Positions 35,775-44,438 of a DNA stretch of 64,000 nt are shown here, in pieces. The translations under genes were made by a program, and so were the position numbers. This stretch comes from Bifidobacterium breve (GTDB taxonomy: Bacteria > Actinomycetota > Actinomycetes > Nanopelagicales > Nanopelagicaceae): positions 17,350-81,349 of the forward strand of contig CAMAYZ010000006.1 of NCBI GenBank assembly GCA_945863115.1, written 5' to 3'. Position 1 is the first letter of the stretch. Each line of letters begins with the position of its first letter. The notes under the pieces were generated by a model. The model did no database searches. It saw nothing but the letters and a program-made list of their open reading frames with translations, and was not told where the DNA came from.

Positions 35775-37730
35775 ATGAATAGCGGAATTGATTTAAGACA
35801 TTTAAAGCCAACTGTTCGACCCCAAGATGATCTGTATCGACACGTCAATGGCACCTGGATTGATAACGCGCAAATTCCTGCCGACCGTTCTTCCGATGGC
35901 GCCTTCTATGAGCTCTATCAAAATGCAGAGCAGCACGTCCGGAAAATTATTGAAGAGCTTGGCGCAAGTGGTGGAGCCAAGGGCAGTGTCGCTCAGAAAA
36001 TTGGTGACCTCTACGGCTCGTTCATGGATGAGGCAAAGGCAGACTCCCTCGGTATAACACCAATCGCAAAAGATTTAGAACTTGCACTGAGCGTTTCTAA
36101 CGTTGATGAATTTCATAAAGTTCTAGGAGATTTTGAAAGCCGCGGACTTGGTGGAATTTTCTACCAATACATAACAACTGACAACATGGATTCAAATACC
36201 AATATTGCTTACATCGGACAATCTGGGTTGAGCCTTCCGGATGAGGCTTATTACCGTGAAGAAGAATTTGCCGAAATTAGAATTGCTTTTGTTGAACACG
36301 TAACCAAAATGTTCACTCTTGCAAAGATTGAAAACCCGGCGGCAAAAGCTGATGCCATCTTGAAATTAGAAACTGAAATCGCCAGCAAGCATTGGGATCA
36401 AGTTAAAGACCGAGATGCTCTTCTGACTTATAACAAGATGACTCTTGTCGATTTGAAGGCGGCCTCCCCTGGCTTTGATTGGGATACCTGGTTAGCCACT
36501 TCAAAGATTCCTAGCAAAGTTATGGCTACTGTCATTGTTCGCCAGCCCTCATTTTTTACTGGCCTTGGTGAAATTCTTAAAACCTTTAAGGCCGATGCTT
36601 GGTCGGCTTGGTTGGCCTGGCATTTACTTTCCGGTGCATCGTCTTATCTAAGTAGCGAATTTGTAAATGAGAACTTTGCGTTCTATGGCACCAAGCTCTC
36701 TGGAACTCCAGAACTTAAAGCTCGTTGGAAGCGCGGTGTTGGTTTAGTCGAAGGCTCACTTGGTGAAGCGGTCGGTCAGATCTATGTTGAAAAGCATTTC
36801 CCGCCCGCAGCAAAAACTCGCATGGTGGAATTAGTCGCAAATTTAATCGAGGCCTATCGCATTGATATTGCCGCTCTATCTTGGATGACTTCCGAGACTA
36901 AAACCAAAGCCTTTGAGAAGCTGGATAAGTTCACCCCGAAGATTGGCTATCCAGATAAGTGGCGCGATTATTCCGCATTGGAAATTACTCGCGACGATTT
37001 GATTGGAAATTTGGCTCGCGTTACTAAATTTAATCAAGACTTTGAATTCGCAAAAATCGGTGCCCCGGTAGATCGCACCGAATGGCTTATGACCCCGCAG
37101 ACTGTAAATGCTTATTACATGCCGGGCATGAATGAGATTGTTTTTCCGGCCGCAATTTTGCAGCCACCGTTCTTTGATATTGATGCTGATGATGCCGCAA
37201 ACTATGGCGGGATCGGTGCGGTCATCGGCCACGAAATTGGCCATGGCTTCGACGACCAAGGTTCTAAATATGATGGAGATGGAAATCTAAATAACTGGTG
37301 GACTGATTTGGATCGCGAAGAATTTGAAAAGCGCGCAAATAAGTTGATTGCCCAATATGAAGAACTGCATCCACTTGAAGCCCCAGATGTCCATGTAAAT
37401 GGCGCCCTAACAATTGGCGAAAACATCGGCGACTTGGGTGGTCTGACAATTGCTTACAAGGCCTATCAACTTTCGCTGGGTGGCAAAACTCCCCCAGTTA
37501 TCGATGGCCTGACTGGCTACCAAAGATTGTTTATGGGTTGGGCCCAATGCTGGCGCCAGAAAATGCGTGGCGAAGAAGTTCGTCGTCGGGTTGCAACCGA
37601 TCCACATTCACCTGATGAATTTCGTTGCAATCAAGTGGTTCGAAATCTCACTGAGTTCTACGACGCTTTCAGTGTTAGCGAAAAAGATGCGCTTTATCTG
37701 CCCGAAAGCGAGCGCGTTCGAATTTGGTAG
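35775..37730 (+). CDS. M13-family zinc metallopeptidase (neprilysin/PepO-like)
   Basis: 651 residues. Catalytic motif VIGHEIGHGFDDQG (HExxH), third zinc ligand Glu in TIGENIGDLGGLTIAY, the substrate-binding NAYYMPGMNEIVFPAAIL segment before it, and the C-terminal CNQVVRNLTEFYDAF. Begins directly with the peptidase fold (GIDLRHLKPTVRPQDDLYRHVNG), with no signal peptide or membrane anchor, so it is a cytoplasmic PepO-type oligopeptidase. ATG 35775 chosen for the TAGGCT element. A terminator-like hairpin follows at 37750. Confidence 0.93.
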   Translation: MNSGIDLRHLKPTVRPQDDLYRHVNGTWIDNAQIPADRSSDGAFYELYQNAEQHVRKIIEELGASGGAKGSVAQKIGDLYGSFMDEAKADSLGITPIAKDLELALSVSNVDEFHKVLGDFESRGLGGIFYQYITTDNMDSNTNIAYIGQSGLSLPDEAYYREEEFAEIRIAFVEHVTKMFTLAKIENPAAKADAILKLETEIASKHWDQVKDRDALLTYNKMTLVDLKAASPGFDWDTWLATSKIPSKVMATVIVRQPSFFTGLGEILKTFKADAWSAWLAWHLLSGASSYLSSEFVNENFAFYGTKLSGTPELKARWKRGVGLVEGSLGEAVGQIYVEKHFPPAAKTRMVELVANLIEAYRIDIAALSWMTSETKTKAFEKLDKFTPKIGYPDKWRDYSALEITRDDLIGNLARVTKFNQDFEFAKIGAPVDRTEWLMTPQTVNAYYMPGMNEIVFPAAILQPPFFDIDADDAANYGGIGAVIGHEIGHGFDDQGSKYDGDGNLNNWWTDLDREEFEKRANKLIAQYEELHPLEAPDVHVNGALTIGENIGDLGGLTIAYKAYQLSLGGKTPPVIDGLTGYQRLFMGWAQCWRQKMRGEEVRRRVATDPHSPDEFRCNQVVRNLTEFYDAFSVSEKDALYLPESERVRIW

Positions 37731-37749
37731 CCCAGAAATGGGGATTATT

Positions 37750-37769
37750 CGCCTTAAAAGGCGGTTTTA
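37750..37769 (+). terminator. Probable terminator after M13 peptidase gene
   Basis: CGCCTT-AA-AAGGCG stem followed by GTTTT, nested inside GGGG...CCCC arms; 20 bases after the stop. Confidence 0.6.
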
Positions 37770-37823
37770 AGCCCCTTTTCCCGCAAAGCTACATCTCTAA
37801 CTTTCGAAAGCAAATTAAAGGTA

Positions 37824-37829
37824 GATAAT
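37824..37829 (+). promoter_or_regulatory. -10 element of leaderless tgt promoter
   Basis: GATAAT, six bases before ATG 37836, no Shine-Dalgarno. Confidence 0.5.
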
Positions 37830-37835
37830 ACGGAT

Positions 37836-39071
37836 ATGAACCAATTTAAATTTAAGGTCGAGAAAGATATTTCCGACTCGAATTTAAATGGTCGAACCGG
37901 TGTCATAACTACTCCTCACGGCGAGATTAAAACTCCGGCATTTATTCCGGTTGGCACCAAAGCCACAGTTAAATCAGTTCTTCCAGAATCTATGTCAGAC
38001 CTTGGCGCCCAAGCCCTTCTAGCAAATGCTTATCACCTCTACCTCCAGCCAGGTCCAGAGATTGTTGATGAAGCCGGTGGCGTTGGAAAATTCATGAATT
38101 GGTCTGGCCCGACTTTCACCGATAGCGGCGGCTTCCAAGTTCTCTCCCTTGGAGTCGGATTTAAAAAAGTTATTGCGATGGACGAAAACACCTTCAGATC
38201 TGATGAAGTTATTGCTGACCAGAAAGAACGTCTGGCCCATGTCGACAACGATGGCGTGACTTTTAAATCGCACCTTGATGGTTCCATGCACCGCTTTACT
38301 CCCGAGGTTTCGATGCAGGTCCAACACCAACTTGGCGCCGACATTATTTTTGCTTTCGACGAATGCACAACACTTCACAACACCCGCAAGTATCAAGAGA
38401 AATCTTTAGAGCGCACCAGACTCTGGGCAAAACGCTGTTTAGTAGAACATGGCCGCCTCACTAAAGAGCGCTCAAGTAAGCCATATCAAGCACTTTGGGG
38501 CGTTCTGCAAGGTGCGCAATATGAAGACCTACGTCGTAAAGCCGCAAAAGATTTAGGTGCACTTGATGAAGATGGAATTACCTTTGATGGATTCGGACTT
38601 GGTGGCGCACTTGATAAAGCGAACCTCGGAACCATTGTTGGCTGGATGACCGATGAGTTGCCTCGCGATAAACCTCGACACTTACTTGGAATCGGTGAAC
38701 CTGATGATTTATTCGTTGGAGTCGAAAATGGCGCTGACACTTTCGATTGCGTTGCCCCATCGCGCCAAGCTCGCACCAGCGCCGTCTTCACTAATGCTGG
38801 CCGAGTAAATATCACAAACGCTAAATTCAACCGTGACTTCAGTCCAATTGAAGAGAGCTGCGATTGCTATACCTGTAAAAATTACACCGCTGCTTATTTG
38901 AACCACCTCTTCCGCAGTAAAGAGATGATCGGTTCTACCCTGGCGACAATCCACAACGAAAGATTTATCGTGCGTCTGGTCGAACGGATGCGAACCGAAA
39001 TCGAGAAGGGTGACTTCCAAGAATTCAAGAAGGATTTCCTTGGACGTTTCTACTCAGCTTCAAATAAGTAA
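37836..39071 (+). CDS. tgt: tRNA-guanine(34) transglycosylase (queuine tRNA-ribosyltransferase)
   Basis: 411-residue TIM barrel exchanging G34 for preQ1 (or queuine) in tRNAs for Asn, Asp, His and Tyr. Motifs: TDSGGFQVLSLG with the catalytic Asp, the insert DGVTFKSHLDG, FDEC, GIGEPDDLFVGVENGADTFDCV with the second Asp, and the zinc site CDCYTCKNYTAAYLNHL. Slightly longer than the E. coli enzyme (375). No preQ1 synthesis genes are in the window, so the base may be salvaged. Leaderless start; yaaA follows with no gap. Confidence 0.95.
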   Translation: MNQFKFKVEKDISDSNLNGRTGVITTPHGEIKTPAFIPVGTKATVKSVLPESMSDLGAQALLANAYHLYLQPGPEIVDEAGGVGKFMNWSGPTFTDSGGFQVLSLGVGFKKVIAMDENTFRSDEVIADQKERLAHVDNDGVTFKSHLDGSMHRFTPEVSMQVQHQLGADIIFAFDECTTLHNTRKYQEKSLERTRLWAKRCLVEHGRLTKERSSKPYQALWGVLQGAQYEDLRRKAAKDLGALDEDGITFDGFGLGGALDKANLGTIVGWMTDELPRDKPRHLLGIGEPDDLFVGVENGADTFDCVAPSRQARTSAVFTNAGRVNITNAKFNRDFSPIEESCDCYTCKNYTAAYLNHLFRSKEMIGSTLATIHNERFIVRLVERMRTEIEKGDFQEFKKDFLGRFYSASNK

Positions 39072-39719
39072 ATGTTGATTCTGCTACCGCCCAGCGAGGG
39101 CAAGAACGAACCAATTTCTAAGGCCCAGGTAAATCTCACAAAATTGGCATTTCCTAAAGAGTTGCTTGAAATCAGAAGTCGGCTGTTAACAAAGGCTTTA
39201 GCCACTTCTCCTGCGGCGAAAGCTATGGATGTTTACACGGGAGTTCTTTATCAAGCCCTGGATTGGAAAACCCTAAGCCCAGCAGCAAAAGCCCGAGGCG
39301 AGAAATCTCTTTTAATAACTTCTGCGATATTCGGCGTCCTTCGCCCAAGTGATTTGATTCCAAATTACAAAGCAAAGATCAAGACCTCGGATTGGAAGGC
39401 CGCCCTAAAGCCAGCCCTGGATGGTTTAGAAGCTGATTTAATTATTGATTGCAGATCCTCAACTTACGCCGGTGTCTGGCAACCTTCTCCAGCAAACACA
39501 GTTGCAGTTCGGGTCTTTAAAAAAGAGAAGGGCAAGATTTCAGTAATCACTCACCTGTCTAAGAAATACCGGGGCGAGTTAACACGAGAGTTATTGAAGG
39601 CCGGCAAGCCGCCAAAGACACCAACTGAATTACTTGCGATTGCAGAAAAGCATTTCGATTGTAAGTTAACTAAAGCCAAGGGCAATCTGCCTTGGTATCT
39701 CGATTTAATTATTAGCTAA
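39072..39719 (+). CDS. yaaA: YaaA-family (DUF328) peroxide stress protein
   Basis: 215 residues: MLILLPPSEGKNEP at the N terminus, the YTGVLYQAL segment, LLITSAIFGVLRPSDLIPNYK and IDCRSSTYAGVW are all DUF328 signatures. In E. coli YaaA lowers free iron and DNA damage during peroxide stress and has a DNA-binding fold (established). ATG 39072 abuts the tgt stop, so the genes are coupled. The last eight bases overlap the convergent MpaB-like gene. KatG at 47541 is another peroxide-defence gene in the window. Confidence 0.93.
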   Translation: MLILLPPSEGKNEPISKAQVNLTKLAFPKELLEIRSRLLTKALATSPAAKAMDVYTGVLYQALDWKTLSPAAKARGEKSLLITSAIFGVLRPSDLIPNYKAKIKTSDWKAALKPALDGLEADLIIDCRSSTYAGVWQPSPANTVAVRVFKKEKGKISVITHLSKKYRGELTRELLKAGKPPKTPTELLAIAEKHFDCKLTKAKGNLPWYLDLIIS

Positions 39720-40611
39720 TACGAGCAATACGCTGGCGAGCCAGATTCTGACTTGGTGATTCAGGACCGAGGATTGCGCCAAAAATAATCAAAGCTCCCC
39801 TGGCGACTTTTAACCAAATTCTTGATTTAGCTTGAAGCCCTAAGATCGCCAATTCATTCTGATTGAGAGTAGCGATCGCAGCATTTGCGATTATCTTGTA
39901 AAAAAGTAGACCGGTGCTTCCAAAAGGTGGCTTCAAAATAAATTGAACTACTTCTAAAGTTTTTTCAGTTCTCCCTAAATCATTCATCCGAAAATCTTGA
40001 AGAGTTTCCTCTAACTCTGCGATTGATTTTGGTGCGGTATTGAGCCCCAAAGGAATTGCACTCTTTGCCCAGTCGCGAACGTATTCATCTGCGCCATCCG
40101 GAAGTGGGTAACCAAGAGCCAGATGCGACTTAATAAATGAGTCAGTAAAGGCGCAGTGCACCCAGAGCAAAAATCGGGCATCTTGGGCCCGGTAACTTGA
40201 ATGTGCTCCTGCCATGTCGGTGTATTGCCCTGAAACCTTGGAATGCATTGCGTTAACGCGCTTTGCTTCGCGTTCAATTATTTCTGTCGAACCAAATGTT
40301 GTAATCGTCAGCCACCTAGTTGTTCCAGCTAAACGACCCATTGGATCCGACTCGTATCTCGAATGTTGCGCTACCCCAGCAAGTGGTGCGGGATGTGCGG
40401 CCTGCAACAAAAGAGCTCGAACTCCTCCGACCAATGTCGCCAAACTTCCATGAACTTTCCAGACCGAGCCATCGGGCCTGAAAAGCCCAGCATCGCTTCC
40501 TGAGGCAATATCTTTCGCCCAATCGGGCAGCCCGTCCTTAGATCCTGAGACATTCTTGCGAAAGGAATCGGCTAACGGCTTGGTCAGAAAGAATTTGTGA
40601 AACGCGGGCAC
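39712..40611 (-). CDS. MpaB/DUF2236-family oxygenase-like protein
   Basis: About 299 residues matching DUF2236 (MpaB, related to latex-clearing protein): LVGGVRALLLQAAHPAPLAGVAQHS with a conserved His-Pro, GRLAGTTRWLTITTFGS, and RAQDARFLLWVHCAFTDSF with a second His typical of heme ligation. Substrate unknown. The frame runs back to 40671, but that would overlap the divergent yqhA-like start; GTG 40611 stands six bases after TATTCT and is preferred. Confidence 0.85.
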   Translation of the reverse strand: MPAFHKFFLTKPLADSFRKNVSGSKDGLPDWAKDIASGSDAGLFRPDGSVWKVHGSLATLVGGVRALLLQAAHPAPLAGVAQHSRYESDPMGRLAGTTRWLTITTFGSTEIIEREAKRVNAMHSKVSGQYTDMAGAHSSYRAQDARFLLWVHCAFTDSFIKSHLALGYPLPDGADEYVRDWAKSAIPLGLNTAPKSIAELEETLQDFRMNDLGRTEKTLEVVQFILKPPFGSTGLLFYKIIANAAIATLNQNELAILGLQAKSRIWLKVARGALIIFGAILGPESPSQNLARQRIARIS

Positions 40612-40617
40612 GTATAA

Positions 40618-40623
40618 AGAATA
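40618..40623 (-). promoter_or_regulatory. -10 element of leaderless MpaB-like gene
   Basis: TATTCT on the minus strand, six bases before GTG 40611. Confidence 0.45.
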
Positions 40624-40641
40624 AGGGAAAGAGCATTTTGT

Positions 40642-40647
40642 TACGCT
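40642..40647 (+). promoter_or_regulatory. -10 element of leaderless yqhA-like gene
   Basis: TACGCT, six bases before ATG 40654; 18 bases from the divergent -10 at 40618-40623. Confidence 0.5.
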
Positions 40648-40653
40648 TTGAAA

Positions 40654-41199
40654 ATGGAAGATAAACGCCACGGCCGCCGCTTAATCGAGCATATGCTTGA
40701 ACGAGTTATGTTCGGAAGTCGATGGCTATTGGCGCCGTTTTATCTGGGCCTGACTTTCGCTCTTATTATTTTATTAGTTAAGTTCTTCCAAAAATTCTGG
40801 GGCTTTGCGAGCAATGTAACTTCAACTTCGACCGATGACATGGTCCTTGGATTGCTCGGTCTCTTAGACCTAACACTTCTTGCTAATCTAATTTTGATTG
40901 TAATTTTTGCGGGCTACGAAAACTTCGTCTCCAAGATTGAAGTTGCTGCAGATGATATCGACCGCCCTGAGTGGATGGGAAGCGTTGATTTCTCTGGTTT
41001 GAAACTTAAGTTGATTGGTTCGCTGGTTGCGATTTCAGTAATCGAACTTCTAAAAGACTTCATGAACGCAGCAAATGGCGTGAACGAGACTGAAGTTAAA
41101 TGGCGAATTGCAATTCACTTAACTTTCGTTGTGTCTGGCTTAGCATTTGCAATTATGGATTGGGTCGCAGACCTAAATAAGAAACCTAAAGGAAAGTAA
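40654..41199 (+). CDS. YqhA-family (UPF0114) membrane protein
   Basis: 181 residues with three to four membrane helices (about 25-48, 66-95, 120-140, 155-172) and family segments HMLERVMFGSRWLLAPFYLGL and ANLILIVIFAGYENFVSKIE. No known function. ATG 40654 follows TACGCT by six bases. It ends one base before the convergent SDR gene ends. Confidence 0.85.
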   Translation: MEDKRHGRRLIEHMLERVMFGSRWLLAPFYLGLTFALIILLVKFFQKFWGFASNVTSTSTDDMVLGLLGLLDLTLLANLILIVIFAGYENFVSKIEVAADDIDRPEWMGSVDFSGLKLKLIGSLVAISVIELLKDFMNAANGVNETEVKWRIAIHLTFVVSGLAFAIMDWVADLNKKPKGK

Positions 41200-41949
41200 C
41201 TACTTAAGAATTCGATGCACCTTATGTTGGGCAGCTTGGGCCAAAGGTCTAACGACTAGTAGATCTATGTTTATATGTGATGGAAGCATTACAGCCCAGC
41301 GAATAGTTTCAGCGATATCAGCATCGGTCAGAGGTTTTTCTACCCCTTCATAAACTTTCGCAGCCTTGGTTTTATCTCCAGCAAATCTTGTCACTGCAAA
41401 TTCATCTGTCTTGACCATACCGGGAGCAATTTCGGTGACTCTAATCGGGTGACCATTTAATTCAAGACGAAGCGTCCCTGCAATTGCGGCAACAGCATGC
41501 TTGGCTGCAACATAGGTTCCACCATTTTCGTATGCGATTCGACCTGCAGTTGATGACATCAGAACAATATGACCCTCTCCATGTTTCTTCATCAGTGGAA
41601 TCATTGCTTTAGTCATTCGAACTGCGCCCGTAACATTTACCTCATAAGTCTTGGCCCAAATTTCGGGATCCGAATCTTCGATTGATGCGGCATCAAATGC
41701 CCCGCCTGCGTTATTAATTAAAACTGAAACCGGTTTACCGACAAGTTGTGCTGCAAGTGTCTCCACACTCTTCTGGTTTGTTACATCTAATTCAACGATT
41801 TCGATATTTAAATCTGATTTAGCTAGTTCTGCTAATCGATCCATGCGGCGTGCACCAGCAATTACATGGAAACCATTAGCCGCCAACAACTTCGCCGTTG
41901 CAGCACCAATTCCACTACTTGCCCCGGTAACAACAGCGTAATTTTTCAT
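41200..41949 (-). CDS. Short-chain dehydrogenase/reductase (classical SDR)
   Basis: 249 residues: TGASSGIGAATA cofactor loop near residue 8, VLINNAGGA, the catalytic Ser in VLMSSTAGRIA and YVAAKHA with Tyr and Lys. Cofactor likely NADP(H) given the basic GARRMDRL segment after beta 2. Resembles the YdfG/serine 3-dehydrogenase group (NAD(P)-dependent oxidation of hydroxy acids), but substrate is unproven. Leaderless start, sharing a 25-base divergent promoter with the DedA gene. Confidence 0.9.
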   Translation of the reverse strand: MKNYAVVTGASSGIGAATAKLLAANGFHVIAGARRMDRLAELAKSDLNIEIVELDVTNQKSVETLAAQLVGKPVSVLINNAGGAFDAASIEDSDPEIWAKTYEVNVTGAVRMTKAMIPLMKKHGEGHIVLMSSTAGRIAYENGGTYVAAKHAVAAIAGTLRLELNGHPIRVTEIAPGMVKTDEFAVTRFAGDKTKAAKVYEGVEKPLTDADIAETIRWAVMLPSHINIDLLVVRPLAQAAQHKVHRILK

Positions 41950-41974
41950 TTACCAAGCCTATACGCTTGCCCAC
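41950..41974. promoter_or_regulatory. 25-bp divergent leaderless promoter pair
   Basis: Between the start codons of the SDR and dedA genes. Minus-strand -10 TAGGCT (41961-41956) and plus-strand -10 TACGCT (41962-41967) abut back to back; N6 to ATG 41949 and N7 to GTG 41975. The centre is nearly palindromic. Confidence 0.55.
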
Positions 41975-42580
41975 GTGACTATTTCAGATTGGGTCCAGCA
42001 ATATCTAGGCTCAACTACCCCATTTTTTATTTACATTTTAATTGGGGCCATCGTATTTATCGAGACCGGAATCCTTCTCGCCTTCTTTATTCCCGGAGAT
42101 TCGATCCTCTTCGCAGCTGGATTTATAGCGGCGACTCGCGACGATACAAATATCGTAATCCTCATAGCAATAATTGTTCTGGCTGCATTCTTTGGTGATC
42201 AAGTTGGTTTTGTTCTTGGAAGAAAATACGGGAGAAATTATTTAAGTAAAAGTGATCGACCAAGCATTCAAAAAATGATCAAACGCGCAGAAGATTTCTA
42301 TGAGAAATATGGTTGGACTGCAGTTGTGCTGGCTCGCTTCTATCCTTGGATCAGAACGTTCATGCCGCCAATAGCCGGGCTTGGAAAGATGAACTACTAC
42401 AAGTTTTTAAGTGCAAATATTTTCGGAGCGCTTCTATGGGGCGCAGGGATAACAACGCTTGGCTACTACGCGGCATCAATTCCCGCATTAGATAATTCCT
42501 CTAAACAGATTGCTGGCTTCTTCATAATCTTAACTATCGCCATAACGCTAAAGAATTACCTTAAAGCAAAGCGAAATTAA
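41975..42580 (+). CDS. DedA-family membrane protein
   Basis: 201 residues with the DedA/SNARE-associated fold: FIETGILLAFFIPGDSILFAAGF, the DQVGFVLGRKYGR segment and ARFYPWIRTFMPPIAGLGKM with the conserved Arg, about five membrane helices. DedA/UptA proteins recycle undecaprenyl phosphate across the membrane (established for some members). The convergent neighbour, overlapping by four bases, is UppP, which makes undecaprenyl phosphate, a fitting pair. Confidence 0.93.
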   Translation: MTISDWVQQYLGSTTPFFIYILIGAIVFIETGILLAFFIPGDSILFAAGFIAATRDDTNIVILIAIIVLAAFFGDQVGFVLGRKYGRNYLSKSDRPSIQKMIKRAEDFYEKYGWTAVVLARFYPWIRTFMPPIAGLGKMNYYKFLSANIFGALLWGAGITTLGYYAASIPALDNSSKQIAGFFIILTIAITLKNYLKAKRN

Positions 42581-43899
42581 AGCGAATCTACCGCGGCTTT
42601 TATCCAGCCCGAGCTATCTTCAATTGTTTTCCCGAAAGAAGAGTTGAGATTTATCCAGAAACCATTTATCAAGAATTTAACTTGATACCTACTAAATTCA
42701 TTTGTTGGTGATTGATCTCGCTGAAAGAAATAAGCTTCGCTCTCCATCAAATTTGGAATATCTATTTTTTCATACCCCTCAGATAGCCAACCTGCAATGC
42801 GATTGTTGAACAACACAGTTCCATTGGCTACCCAATCAACGGTTATTCCAACTTCCGCGCTCTGAATCCCGTAAGTGCAGGCAAGGCCGCCGTTATTTAG
42901 AAAATCTGCAAGCTCAGTTCCTGGTGCTGGTTGCCAAGGCATATCGATGTATTGGGCCTGGCGGATATCTTTTTGAAGTTCTGCTAATACCTTGGTTGAT
43001 TCACAATCTTTAGGAACTGAATATGAAATTGGTGCTACAGGGGCAACGTTTTCAGTCTGGGCAGAAGCACTTATTACTCCACCAGCTAAAAGTGCCATTA
43101 CCAATCCACCCAATGCAATTCGATAAATAATGAAGGGCATAAAACTCTTTGTAGTAATAAATTTAATCAACCAGGCAATTACTAGATACCCAACGACGAA
43201 TGCCACGATTGTTGCAACCAAAGTTTCAGTAAGTGAAAAAACCGGTTTGGCAGACTTATCTGATATTGCCTTTTCTAATTGAAATAGCCCACTTCCAAAT
43301 ACAGCAGGTATTGCCAATAAGAATGAATATCGAAGGGCAGCTTCTCTGTTGTATCCAAGCAAGCGACCCATCGCAATCGTTGCACCTGATCTTGATACTC
43401 CTGGAACCAGAGCCATCGCTTGTGCTAATCCATAGAGAATTCCATGAGAAATACTTAAATCCTTCAGGCTTTTATCGGTCTTTCCGTATCTATCTGCGAT
43501 TCCAAGAATCACGCCGAAGATGATTAAAACTGATGCAATCAACCAGAGTGAACGAAAGTTCGTCGTAATTGCATCTTGACCAAGATAGCCAAGAATAACG
43601 ATTGGCAAGCTTCCAAGAATTATCAGCCAACCCATTCGGGCATCTGCTGCTTCTTCGATATGCAAATCTTTTCTAAAGATGACTTTCCGGAACCAAGCAG
43701 AAATTATTCTCGCGATATCTTTTCGGAAATAAATTAAGACAGCTAGTTCTGTTCCAATTTGCATAATGGCCGTAAACATCGCACCTGGATCTTCAGACAT
43801 GCCAAAGAACTCGGCGAAGATGCGCACATGGGCAGTTGATGAAATTGGAAGAAACTCAGTGAGCCCCTGGAGAATTCCAAAGAAAATTGCCTCAAACAT
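42577..43899 (-). CDS. uppP: Undecaprenyl-diphosphatase UppP with extra C-terminal domain
   Basis: 440 residues; the family is about 270. Residues 1-275 are UppP/BacA: LTEFLPISSTAHVRI (active-site Glu/Ser), LVPGVSRSGATIAMG (catalytic Arg/Ser) and about eight helices. It releases phosphate from undecaprenyl diphosphate for wall synthesis. After ISASAQTENVAP comes a soluble domain of about 160 residues, probably outside the cell, with two Cys (DCESTKV and GLACTYG) and many aromatics; I do not recognise it. ATG 43899 has GAGGAAG upstream. The domain is in frame without any break. Confidence 0.92.
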   Translation of the reverse strand: MFEAIFFGILQGLTEFLPISSTAHVRIFAEFFGMSEDPGAMFTAIMQIGTELAVLIYFRKDIARIISAWFRKVIFRKDLHIEEAADARMGWLIILGSLPIVILGYLGQDAITTNFRSLWLIASVLIIFGVILGIADRYGKTDKSLKDLSISHGILYGLAQAMALVPGVSRSGATIAMGRLLGYNREAALRYSFLLAIPAVFGSGLFQLEKAISDKSAKPVFSLTETLVATIVAFVVGYLVIAWLIKFITTKSFMPFIIYRIALGGLVMALLAGGVISASAQTENVAPVAPISYSVPKDCESTKVLAELQKDIRQAQYIDMPWQPAPGTELADFLNNGGLACTYGIQSAEVGITVDWVANGTVLFNNRIAGWLSEGYEKIDIPNLMESEAYFFQRDQSPTNEFSRYQVKFLINGFWINLNSSFGKTIEDSSGWIKAAVDSL

Positions 43900-43911
43900 C
43901 AGTTATCTTCC

Positions 43912-44394
43912 TCAATTTGCTTCCGAGACAGTTTTTAATCTAACCAAAGATTTTGCGACCGCCTTCTGCACCCACGGGTAAGCATCACGCATTTTCAGCC
44001 ACGATTTAGCGATTCTCGGACAGTTAGATGCATCAAACGTCTCTGTAACTAAAGTTAAGTTTGGTCCAAGTACTTTTAACTCATAACGCCAATTCCACTT
44101 TCCCAGGTGACGCCAAGCGATTAACTCATTCTCTTTGTATTCAACAACAGTATTTGTAATTCGATACTTAATACCGAGTCGCATCTTCATTCCAAATTTT
44201 GACCCAAGTTCAAGTCTTGCTGGGCCAGAAATATTAGAAGTAATCGTAGAAGACCCATCAATCTCTTTATGCCTTTTGGGATCACTTAAGATTGCAAAAA
44301 TAGTCGAAGGGTTGGCTGCAATTTCGATTCTTGCTGCCTTTATTTCTGGATTACCGGTATCGAAAATTTCGGATCGAATTGGATTTACATTCAC
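43912..44394 (-). CDS. SRPBCC-fold (polyketide cyclase/START-like) protein
   Basis: 160 residues with a beta-rich SRPBCC pattern: IEIAANPSTIFAILSDPKRHKEIDG, ELGSKFGMKMRLGIKYRITNTV, ENELIAWRHLG and a C-terminal helix with KAVAKSLVRLK. Such proteins bind lipids or polyketide-like ligands; specific role unknown. GTG 44394 follows TAAGGT by six bases. Its end is 13 bases before uppP begins, so the two may be co-transcribed. Confidence 0.82.
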   Translation of the reverse strand: MNVNPIRSEIFDTGNPEIKAARIEIAANPSTIFAILSDPKRHKEIDGSSTITSNISGPARLELGSKFGMKMRLGIKYRITNTVVEYKENELIAWRHLGKWNWRYELKVLGPNLTLVTETFDASNCPRIAKSWLKMRDAYPWVQKAVAKSLVRLKTVSEAN

Positions 44395-44400
44395 TAGAAA

Positions 44401-44406
44401 ACCTTA
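44401..44406 (-). promoter_or_regulatory. -10 element of leaderless SRPBCC gene
   Basis: TAAGGT on the minus strand, six bases before GTG 44394. Confidence 0.45.
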
Positions 44407-44426
44407 CTTCAATTCAGCCACCGATA

Positions 44427-44432
44427 TAAGAT
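44427..44432 (+). promoter_or_regulatory. -10 element of leaderless alkD promoter
   Basis: TAAGAT, six bases before GTG 44439, divergent from the SRPBCC promoter. Confidence 0.5.
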
Positions 44433-44438
44433 TTATGC

